Origin: Neoechinorhynchus agilis
Lineage: Eukaryota > Acanthocephala
Reading direction: 5' to 3'
DNA: 64,000 bases
Assembly: GCA_051530055.1 (NCBI GenBank)
Contig: CM121341.1
Location: 19,311,081 to 19,375,080 of the forward strand
The position numbers were made by a program, and so were the translations under genes. Shown piece after piece: positions 35,454 to 45,418 of this stretch. Each line of letters opens with the position of its first letter. Position 1 is the first letter of the stretch. The notes beneath the pieces were generated by a model. That model searched no databases. It was not told the origin of the DNA and was given only the letters and a program-made list of their open reading frames with translations.

Positions 35454-36552
35454 ATCGTCGTGACATTCGATTAAGCCGTTTGATTTTACGTGTTGAAGAA
35501 ACTATCTTTTCGGGCTTAATAATTCAATTTAACTAAAAAACGAACCTCTCGTTCCTTTGATAAACGGTAAACTCTTCTTTCTGTCGATTTGAAGCATTGA
35601 ACTAAGCGAAATTGTTGTAGTAGGTTATTAAAAAAGAACATGGACTAACAAAAACTCATTGAATGAATCCGACGATTCTGGAGGATAATTATCACTCATG
35701 TCCACAAACAACAACTGTAATATATGTTTATATAAAAAGAAATTAATAGTTCCGAATATCGCGGCAGATTTTCAACGCCACATGATGTCATCTTGAATTA
35801 AGATTCTTCCGTCGTTCAAACTTACAAACTGTTTTCCTGCTTCTAAACTTACTGCAATGCTTAATGTAATTCTGCCATTTTGTTTCATTGGAAAGTGTAT
35901 TCATTTTCTTTTATAGGCCGGTTTTCCAATTTATAAAAGTTCCTACGGGAACAACGGAGCCTCTTTATTTCCTGGAAGTGTGACTACTGGGTTAGTTCTA
36001 AGTTGCTGATTTAAGCATTGGTTGTAAAAAGTTCATCTATACAAAGCATCGAGCCGACGTTTCAAGACATTTGTACTTCTCCCTTTTTCGACAATGAACT
36101 TTGATTCCTGAAACTCCAAGAAACAAGTCGCTCTTATGAACCGTATTCGGCCAGGCGAAGTTTCATTCAAGGAGATTACCTCTCTGTCATACTTATAAGA
36201 GTATGCACCATACTGTGGAGATTATGCCTGGATATCATTTTGAGGCAGGAAGCTAGGCCTAGTCCCAAAGCGAGACCAAAGGAACGGTCATCCATTTTTG
36301 TACAAAACGATGGAGCTGGTTCTTTGGGGTCGTCACCATAACTTCTCAAACAATGGCGCGACCAACGTTTTTCTATTGATGTATCCGTTAGTACAGTTAG
36401 TTCGAGTTCTATATGTCATTCTCCAACTGCGATTCTATAAGATTAATCGCTAATACCTGATTGGAAGGCCAATACCTAATTGTTCCGATAAGAAATGTTG
36501 CAAATTAAAGCATTTAGGCGGCATGTTCGGCAAACAGATGAGCTAAAGGCCG
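35454..36552. other. Stretch left of the satellite, with a possible orphan exon
   Basis: Bases 35918-35991 on the + strand look like an internal exon. A pyrimidine-rich acceptor (TTTTCTTTTATAG) is followed by AGFPIYKSSYGNNGASLFPG, then a GTTAGT donor. No partner exons were found. The rest shows nothing clear. Confidence 0.3.
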
Positions 36553-36887
36553 GGATTGCCAAAGAAACTACTCACACGGATATTGAATAGAAATTTTATT
36601 CTCTAACAATTGATATGTAGTTTTAATACTAAATTGAACAAATATGTTTTAAATGCGCACTTAGCTCTTATCTGCTTCCGAGCATCCACTAGTACTCAAT
36701 GAAATCCCGCATAAATGGCTCGTAAGACGACAATAAGAAACTATTCACTAGGATATTGAATAGAAATTTTATTGTCTAACAATTGAAATGTAGTTAAATA
36801 CTAAGTTGACCAAATATGTTTCAAATGCGAACTGAATTCCGATCTGATTCCGAGCATCCAGTAGTACTTAATGAAATCCCGCATAAA
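36553..36887. repeat. 172 bp satellite, left block (about 2 copies)
   Basis: Two copies of a 172-base repeat, marked by TATTGAATAGAAATTTTAT and CCGAGCATCCAGTAGTACT. The first copy is the most diverged. It ends at GCATAAA, where the 455 bp repeat begins. Confidence 0.9.
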
Positions 36888-39150
36888 ATCAAGGTAGTTT
36901 GTCTCAAAATTGAACAACGAATAACTCAAGAACCATCATGGCTATCGAAAATCCGAATACAGGTTTGGAATCAGCGCGCTAAGATGTACTAAAGATTAAC
37001 TGACTTACTAAACTACAACTGCAATATTCGAAGCGGAAATCGTATTATAATATTTGGTCAAAAGTCACAGGAGTAAAAGATCACTAAATTTGCAAGATTC
37101 ATTAAAATCAGATAACACCATTGAAATCAGCGCGTTAAATATGATAAAAATGTTTTATCATTTCGTAACAACTTACTAGTACTACAGATTTAATTCAGGT
37201 TTATTATATGAACATCAATCCTTAAACTTAGTGTAAAAATTTAACAAGCCACATCAAACCGTAATTGCAGGTTAATTTAGCGTCAAAGGTAGATCTAGAA
37301 AAGTTAATTTTATCTTAAATTTATTGACGTTTTAATATAAATAATCAAGGTAGTTTGTCTCAAAACTGAACAACCCATAACTCAAGAACCATTACAGCTA
37401 TCGCAAATCCGGATACAGATTAAGAATTAGCGCGTTAAAATAGACCAGATTAACTGACCTCCTAAACTACAACTGAAATATTCGAATCGGAAATCGCATT
37501 ATTATATTTGGTCAATAGTCACAAGAGTCAAAGATCACTAAATTTGCAAGATTCATTAAAATTAGATAACACCATTGAAATCAGCGCATTAGATATGCCC
37601 AAAATGTTTTATCATTCCGTAACAACTTACGAGTACTTCAGATTATATTGAGGTGTCTTTTGTGAACTTCAATACTTAAACTAAGTGTAAAAATTCAATA
37701 AGCAACATTAAACCGTAATTGCAGGTGAATTCACCGTCAAAAGCAGATTTAGAAAAGTTTATTTGATCTTAAGTTTATTGACGTTTTTATATCAATAATC
37801 AAGGTAGTTCATCTAAAAATTTCACAACCCATAACTCAAGAACCATTACGGCTATCGCAAATCTTGATACAGATTTCAAAGAAGCGCGTTAAGATGGACC
37901 CAATTAACTGACTTCCTAAACTACAGCTGCAATATTCGAATCGGCAATCGCATTATCATATTTGGTCAATAGTCAAAAGAGTGAAAGATCACTAAATTCT
38001 CAAGATTCATTGATATTAGATAACACCACTGAAATCAGCGCATTAGATATGCTCAAAATGTTTTATCATTTCGTAACAACTTGCTAGTACCACAAATTTT
38101 ATTCAGGTTTCTTTTATGAACTTCAATCCTTAAACAAAGTGTAAAAATTTAAAAAGCCACATCAAACCGTTATTGCAGGTGAATTCAGCGTCAGAAGTAG
38201 ATCTAGAAAAGTTAATATGGGCTTAAATTTATTGACGTTTTAATATCAATAATCAAGGTAGTTTGTCTCAAAATTTAACAACAAATAACTGAAGATCTAT
38301 TACAGCAATTGATAATCCGAATACATATTTGGAATGAGCGCGTTAGGATGTTCTAAATTAATTGACCTTGTAAACTACAGCTGATATATTCGAATCGGAA
38401 ATCGCATTATCATATTTGGTCAATAGTGACAGGAGTGAAAGATCACCAAATTTTCAAGATTCATTTAAATTAGATAAAACCGTTGAAATCAGCGCATTAG
38501 ATATGCTAAAAATATTTTATCATTTCGTAACAAATGACGAGTACAACAGATTTAATTCAGGTAACTTTTATGAACTTCAATCCTTAAACCAAGTTTAAAA
38601 ATTTTAAAAGCCACATCAAATCGTTATTGCAGGTAAGTTGAGCGTTAAAATTCGATCTAGGAAAGTATATTTTATCCTTAAATTTTTTTGACGTTTTAAT
38701 ATCAATAATCAAGGTAGTTTGTCCCAAAATTTAACAACGAATAATTCGAGAACCATGAGAGCTATCGCAAATCCATATAGAGATTTGGAATCAGCGCGTT
38801 AAGGTGTACTAAATTAATTGACTGCCTAAACCACAACGTCAATATTCGAATCGGAAATCGCATTATCATATTTGGTCAATAGTCACAAGAGTGAAAGATC
38901 ACTAAATTTGCAAGATTCATTAAAATTAGATAACACCGTTGAAAGCAGCGCATTAGATATGCTCAAAATGTTTTATCATTTCGTAACAACTTTCGAGCAC
39001 CACAGATTTAATTCAGGTGTGTTTTATGAACTTCAATCCTAAAACTAAGTGTAAAAATTTAACAAGCCACATCAAACCGTCATCGCAGATGAATTCAGCG
39101 CAAAACGTAGACCGAGAAAAGTTAATTTGATCTTAAATTTATTGACGTTT
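36888..39150. repeat. 455 bp satellite, five tandem copies
   Basis: Copies start at 36888, 37342, 37798, 38252 and 38708, each with ATCAAGGTAGTTTGTCTCAA or close to it; the period is 454-456 bases. Each copy ends with TTTATTGACGTTT. Copies differ by a few per cent to about 10 per cent. Within each copy, phrases such as AATCAGCGC occur twice. The open frames here are chance. Confidence 0.95.
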
Positions 39151-40829
39151 AAACGACAATAAAAACTAATCACAAGGATATTGAATAGAAATTTTATTGT
39201 CTAACAATTGAAATGTTGTGAAATTCTAAGTTAAACAAATATGTTTTAAATGCGCACTGAATTTCGATCTGGTTCCGAGCATCCAGTAGTACTCAATTAA
39301 ATCCCGCATAAATGGCTTGTAAAACGACAATAAGGAACTATTCACTAGGATATTCAATAGAAATCTTATTGTCTAACTATTAAAATGTAGTAAAATACTA
39401 AGTTGACTAAATATGTTTTAAATGCGCACTGAATTCCGATCTGGTTCCGAGCATCCAGTGGTACTCAATGAATGCCCCCATAAATCGCTTGTAAAGCGAC
39501 AACGAGAAACTATTCACTGGGATATTGAATGGAAATTTTGTTGTCTAACAATTGAAATGTAGTTAAATTCTTAGTTGACCAAATATGTTTTAAATGCGCA
39601 CTGAATTCCGATCTGGTTCCCAGCATCCAGTAGTACTCAATGAATACCCCATAAGTTGCTTGTAAAACGACAATGAGAAACTATTCACTAAGATATTTAA
39701 TAGAAATTTTATTGTCTAACAATTGAAATTTAGTTAAATACTAAGTTGACCAAATATGTTTTAAATTCGAACTGAATTCCGATCTGGTTCCGAGCATCCA
39801 GTAGTACTCAATGAAATCCCGCATAAATGGCTTGTAAAACGACAATAAGAAACTATTCACTAGGATATTGAATAGAAATTTTATTGTCTAACAATTGAAA
39901 TGTAGTTAAATACTAAGTTGACCAAATATGTTTTAAATGCGCACTGAATTTCGATGTGGTTCCTAGCATCCAGTAGTACTCGATGAATACCTGCATAAAT
40001 GGCTTGTAAAGCGACAATGAGAAACTATTCACTAGGATATTGAATAGAAATTTTATTGTCTAACAATTGAAATGTAGTTAAATACTAAGTTAACCAAATA
40101 TGTTTTAAATGCGCACTGAATTCCGATCTGGTTCTGAGCACCCAGTAGTACTCAATGAAATCCCGCATAAATGGCATGTAAAACGACAATAAAAACTATT
40201 CACTAGGATATTGAATAGAAATTTTATTGTCTAACAATTGAAATGTAGTTAAATACTAAGTTGACCAAATATGTTTTAAATGCGCATTGAATTCCGATCT
40301 CGTTCCGAGGATCCAGTAGTACTCAATGAATACCCGCATAAATGGCTTGTAAAACGACAAAAAGAAACTGTTCACTAGGATATTTAATAGAAATTTTATT
40401 GTCTAACAATTGAAATTTTTTTAAATACTAAGTTGACCAAATATGTTTTAAATGCGAACTGAATTCCGATCTGGTTCCGAGCATCCAGTTGTACTCAAGG
40501 AAATCCCGCATATATGGCTTGTAAAACGACAATAAGAAACTATTCACTAGGATATTGAATAGAAATTTTATTGTCTAACAATTGAAATGTTGTTAAATTC
40601 TAAGTTAAACAAATATGTTTTAAATGCGCACTGAATTCCGATCTGGTTCCGAGCATCCAGTAGTGCTCAATGAATACCCCCATAAATGGCTTGTAAAACG
40701 ACAATAAGAAATTATTCACTAGGATATTGAATAGAAATTTTATTGTCTAACAATTCAAATGTAGTTAAATACTATGTTAAACAAATATGTTTTAAATGCG
40801 CACTGAATTCCGATCTCGTTCCGGGCATC
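39151..40829. repeat. 172 bp satellite, right block (about 10 copies)
   Basis: Ten copies of the same 172-base repeat as at 36553, in the same orientation, with a period of 171-173. The block ends abruptly at GGGCATCC (40829), inside the last coding exon of the proline-rich gene. Confidence 0.95.
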
Positions 40830-41911
40830 CTGTAAGCGAACTGATACACTGATGCCCATTCGAAAAATCGCGTTGCGCTTCTACTGCTGATAGCAGTTCG
40901 CTCGCATCCTGAGATTGATTATCGATTTCAGAAGTGCACTTATTACTCGTTTTGTTGAAATTCGCAATAGAACATATACTGCTTGAATCGTTTGGGGACA
41001 TTTGTAATTCAATATGTTTTACCATTTTTGTCGAAGTGTTGCCGATTGAGATGAAATGCTGAGCTACCTGAATGCGGAATTTATTATTGCTCTATTAACT
41101 TTTTGCTACTTACCATTCGGTCACGTGGATCATTTATTTCTGTCGATACCGTTCTATCTTCTAGCATGGAACTACAATAATACTTGGAATTTATGCCACA
41201 ATAAATCTGACCTTCTCTTGAGTTCTCTACTTTTTGCGAAGGCATTGGCACTTGATCACGAACAACTACCGTGCCCTTCGATGAATGCAAAGAGTCTAAA
41301 TGTGATGTCTTCGGATATATGATGTTCTTTTTTTCCATTTCCGGATAAGGGATCCATCGGTCGATGTATACATGTTGGGGTTTTGGTGGGAGAGGGGATA
41401 ATCTTTCCACAATAATTTTCCTCGTTGGTGGTGGAGAAGCAGGCAACTGCTTGTAAACGATATGAGTCGGGACTTGTCGGGGTCTTACTGGCGGCCGTTC
41501 TCGCAGTATGATGGGAGGTGGGGTTGCTGGTGGTCTTGGAATTTGGCGAATGTGGATTGGTGGTGGCGTTGGTTGACGGGGTGGTCGAATTTCCCTGATA
41601 ATTATCGGTCCAGGAGGAGGAATCGGCGGTGGCTGCAGATATCGAATACTTATGACTTGTCTGTAGGGCTCTATTTTTCCAGGATATCTTCTGCGGATAA
41701 TAATAGAACCTTTTTGGATCTGCGTTTCGTTAAAGTTGTTAGATTGGTATAGCGCCGGACACTCCTTATATTTTGCTTTAGTGTAGACGCCATTGTTAAT
41801 ATCGAGTCTATTGGAAATACGGCCGCTGTATGGATCTCGGACCGATTGCTCTCTTTTACGATCCATTGTTTCCTTGTTAACTGGGTACTCGTTCATAGCA
41901 CAGAACGTCAA
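40792..41911 (-). CDS. Proline-rich protein whose C-terminus lies in satellite
   Basis: Two exons, 41911-41114 and 41067-40792, are joined by a 46-base GT-AG intron; the phase is kept (DPRDRM then VAQHFIS). An earlier in-frame Met gives MTFCAMNEYPVNKE; the second Met (41893) may be the start. Residues about 85-200 are a low-complexity run of PPP, IIIRE, IHIRQ and IILRE phrases ending RKIIVERLSPLPPKP and YIDRWIPYP. This pattern resembles proline-rich structural or scaffold proteins of several protists and invertebrates, but I cannot name the family. The last 12 codons (CPERDRNSVRI and the Gly before) and the stop TAA come from the 172 bp satellite. No signal peptide or membrane segment is seen. 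Confidence 0.6.
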
Positions 41912-42789
41912 ATATCGGTGTAATAAGTGTGAACGAACAAATCTTAAAGATAATAGTAAATACGTTTATTGTTTGAAGAAAAACACACACGAACAAATAC
42001 GTTTTTGTCGACAAATCTTCTCATTAACTTATTTCAACGAAGCAAGTTCAATATGTATATCGCTCCTTATGAATTTGTAAGCAGATATAATTTTAATGTG
42101 TCGTATAAAAACCATGTAAGTCAATTAAACTTAAAGATCATTTGGCTAATTTTCAAAGCAAATAAAAAATGCACGTAGGATTATTGGACAGAAAATATTT
42201 CGCCCTACAAATATCGAGAATGGGTGCATTAACGAAGATTTGTCAGCATTACTTTTAGGGCTTAATATGAAATTAAGCCATCCTTCCAAATCTCTACGTC
42301 GCCCTCCTCTGCGCAGCTTTTACAGAGATCATAAACGAGGATGCGAATCGGTAAGATAGCTCTCGAATTGTCAAAAAACTATAAAATATCGTATTATGAT
42401 TTGCATAGTGGCTAACAGTCAGAAACTAATATAGAGGCGGGTGAACTAAACGTAAGTTGGCTTTTCGTTTCGCTAAATGGGCATAACAAATGCAACATAT
42501 CTGTGGATGGTCTACATAGGAAATGTGGAGAGGACGCCAAAATAAATGGCAGATTCTCGTGGTATCAACGGATACAATCATGATAATGTGCAGAAGTTAA
42601 TCGAACGAAAAAAATTACGAAAAAGAAGTCAATAGAAAACACGTAAAACATTAAGATATCATTGTGATCTAAGATTTCTCACTTAGATATTAAAATTCTG
42701 TTTGCAACTAATTAAGTCTCTTTCTCCGAATTGCATTCAATACAATGCTACTTAAACAATTATTTTCACTTTTGGTGAAGATAATCCCA
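41912..42789. other. Upstream of the proline-rich gene
   Basis: About 880 bases, AT-rich. It should include the promoter of the proline-rich gene. Short open frames on the + strand have no recognisable features. Confidence 0.35.
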
Positions 42790-42813
42790 GTTACAAATCA
42801 TTTTATTGTACTG

Positions 42814-42845
42814 AAATATTTCGCGGGGAAACCTCGCTTTATCAA
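42814..42845 (-). other. Hammerhead-like stem-loop motif (left arm)
   Basis: On the minus strand: TTGATAA, extra A, GCGAGG paired with CCCCGC across TTT, then GAAATATTT. Confidence 0.5.
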
Positions 42846-42892
42846 TCATTACTTGTAAGCTTTTAAATATGTGAGAAACTTACAAGCAATGA

Positions 42893-42924
42893 TTGATAAG
42901 GCGAGGTTTCCTCGCGAAATATTT
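42893..42924 (+). other. Hammerhead-like stem-loop motif (right arm)
   Basis: TTGATAA, extra G, GCGAGG perfectly paired with CCTCGC across TTT, then GAAATATTT. It is head-to-head with the copy at 42814-42845. Confidence 0.5.
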
Positions 42925-43260
42925 GAGTACAATAAAATGATTTGTAACCGGGATTATCTTCACCACAAGTCAAAATTTACTATCCCGATGGATTTTCTCG
43001 ATAGGATTAAACAATCATTGTTCGCCAATAAGAAGGCTGAACGTGTGAAAATGCCCCGTCTGTTGCTCGACACGCTTCTCGCCCATGGCAAATTAGTGAA
43101 GTCAAACCACACCTTAAATATTGTATGAAAAGGTTAATAACTTATGACAATATATCCTCATCGCTACAAAAATACATGAACGGTGATTGTAAAGAAGTTA
43201 TTCGTGATATATAATTTAATTTGTGATGAGAAATAGAGACTAATTTATTGGTTCCCTTTC

Positions 43261-43294
43261 AAAATATTTCGTCGGTCTCGTCGGACTTCTTCAG
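43261..43294 (-). other. Hammerhead-like stem-loop motif
   Basis: On the minus strand: CTGAAGA, extra A, GTC paired with GAC around CGACGAGACC, then GAAATATTTTG. The CUGANGA core is exact. It lies alone, with no Penelope-like coding part nearby. Confidence 0.5.
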
Positions 43295-43974
43295 GTCTAA
43301 AAGGTAGGTCAGGACAAAAATTGTACAATAAAAACATCAGCGATACGCTGGATTCAGTGGCGAAAAATCACATTGTTCGAAAAACAGTATTGTGACATAT
43401 AGAGAATAAAAGACGTGAGAAAACGTACAATGTGATCTATTCAGAGCGCTCCGAATATTTTTCAAAAACAGATAAAAAGTACGCACTGATTCTAAAACTT
43501 TAACGAAACCTAAAATATAAGAAAAAGTATGAGCATCGACTATAAGAAATCGAGAGCAACTCAGAGAATCCGACAGATTAATACGTGTGTTTGTATACAA
43601 AATTAGGACAGTGTGCACTTACCCACATTAAGTTGTCGCGGTCGCATTCAAACATGTAAGCATTCATATTTCGAATGTACAGAAGTATCAAAGTGCAATT
43701 TACTTTTATTTAAACACACCATGAACACAGTTCACTCCCCCAGATCAAACAGGAAGCAAACTTTTCAAATCAAAAAGTATGTTTATTGATTTTTTCAAAG
43801 GGGACGAAATACCGCTGAAAGGAGGAAGGTAATACGAATTTCGAGGTAATTCTAAATTAGACCTTCAGAAATATTGCATTAAATTAATAACGCGTTTTAT
43901 TGATTTTTGCGTTTAAGAAATTAGACCCATGTACCTTTAGGTTCTTATAACCACACAGATATTCTGTTTTTTGT
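43295..43974. other. Stretch without clear genes
   Basis: About 680 bases of AT-rich sequence. Nothing recognisable on either strand. Confidence 0.35.
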
Positions 43975-44760
43975 ATGTCCATTCGGGTGGGAATGTCCGG
44001 CATGGGGATGCCCGTCCCAGTGAGAATTTCCGGTCGGGGATGTCTGTTCGAGTGGGAATATCAGGTATTATTATGTCCGTTATTGTCTGAGTTGGCGGAT
44101 ACCTTAATATTGTCTGTCGACAACTCTTTCCTCTCCTTTCAGCGCATCCCAAATAAAACTCCAATAACTACCGTCCTCGTCAATTCAAAATCACTTTCCA
44201 TCTACCAAACACCGCATCCTCCTTCCTTCAAAAGCGCTTCTTACTTATTAATTCCTCCCTTCCATACCGAATATACCCAGATTGCCCACTTCAAACTGTG
44301 AACTCCATCCATCATTCGCCTACGCATAATCGTTTTCTTTCCCCTATCACTAACTTATTACAAGCCAAAACCTACTCTCAGAACTCACATGTAAATTTTT
44401 GGACACCTCCGAAAATCCCCACTTTACGTTGGCAGAATCAAACTTTACCACTCACTCGAAAAACGCACCAGTAAACACCCGCAAACTACATCCCCCTTCA
44501 AGCTCTTTCAAACAACCATTTCCCTTCATTCTTTTCACTAACATAAGAAGTCTTACCTAAAATAGATCATCTTCCGCTTTTAGCCACTACCACCAACGCA
44601 GACATTCTGGTCATTGTGGAAACATGGCTGCACTGCTCCAATTCCGACATCACCTTGATCCCTGGCTACTCGATCTTTCTTCTTAACCGCTCAATCCTCG
44701 AAATGCGAATTGATTCGGAGGAAAGAACGGAAAACACAAATTAAACAACAAAAATCAACT
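43975..44760 (+). mobile_element. LINE fragment with leader repeats and endonuclease start
   Basis: Bases 43975-44095 contain about four imperfect 30-base repeats (TCCGGTCGGGGATGTC, TTCGAGTGGGAATATC and similar), a possible 5' leader. At 44600-44670 the + strand encodes DILVIVETWLHCSNSD and LIPGYS, the endonuclease start also present at 12.9 kb. After it, 44683-44770 repeats 10991-11090. It is truncated in every part. Confidence 0.5.
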
Positions 44761-45292
44761 AACTGACCAAAAAACCTTCCGATTTAACCACGTACACTTA
44801 CCTGACCAGAATCGGATTCCATACAGTCCGAACGAGTGTAGAAATCTATTCGGGAGGATCGCTGTGCGCAGCCCCACCTTCATGCCACACAAATCGAAAG
44901 TGGCAGTATTGGCGCCAGTCTCTCTGAGAAGTGAATCTCAATGAAGTTGAATGCACAGGACTGTTGGGAACATAAATCATAACGAACGTGTCTAGAGATC
45001 TCCTACCATAACGACTGAATTCGGTTTGCGCTATTTCCGAGATTTTAGAATAAACTCGAAACTGTTCGTCTGTCCATGCTGAACTTTTTAGCAGTTTTTT
45101 CTGGGCACCAACTGATGGGCCCCTCAATCGGAAGGATGAAGTGTCCGACAGTTTATCGTTTTTCTGACCTTTAAGAGTGAGGGAGAGTCCCCGAAGAAGC
45201 CGGGAAGCGGTGAAAATTCGGACAAAATTGAAAAATAAAACGTACTCGGGAACGTTTTGGGGAAAATCTATGCCACACAGTGATAAGGTGGT
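44761..45292. other. Stretch before the LTR fossil
   Basis: A 93-residue open frame on the minus strand (45127-44846, with FTSQRDWRQYCHFRFVWHEG) is not recognised and may be part of an unclassified repeat. Nothing else seen. Confidence 0.3.
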
Positions 45293-45418
45293 TGACGTAA
45301 TAATTATACGCGATTAATTCTTCGTCGCCATAATTTAGCCGCTTACTAATCCGCCCGCACGTAATTATTCACGCATACCGTTATTTTTCAAGTTGAATAA
45401 AACTGTTTGTGTCCACCA
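45293..45418 (+). repeat. 5' LTR of the gypsy-type fossil
   Basis: Starts TGACGTAATAATTATACGCG and ends GTCCACCA. It is repeated at 47996-48121 with about four differences. Directly after it, TTTATTCAACTTGAAAA (from about 45422) is the exact inverse of TTTTCAAGTTGAATAAA inside the LTR end. Confidence 0.9.

Larger units (their letters stand above)
42790..42948. repeat. Foldback element with paired hammerhead-like motifs
   Basis: Two 70-base arms (42790-42859 and 42879-42948) are inverted copies with four mismatches and a 19-base spacer. Each arm carries the stem-loop motif. The inner ends are CTTGTAAG/CTTACAAG around TTTTAAATAT, the same centre as in the foldback at 55.2 kb. The right arm continues into GGGATTATCTTCACCACAAG, a box also seen at 7.63 and 12.92 kb. 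Confidence 0.85.

Noticed and set aside
38416-38598. Open frame of 60 codons in the 455 bp satellite
   Set aside because: Present in one copy only; the other copies have stops, so it is chance.
36553-40829. CRISPR-like array
   Set aside because: Repeats are 172 and 455 bases and contiguous without unique spacers, in a eukaryote: satellites.
44846-45127. Host gene on the minus strand
   Set aside because: No recognised domain, no splice context, and it lies between two element fragments.
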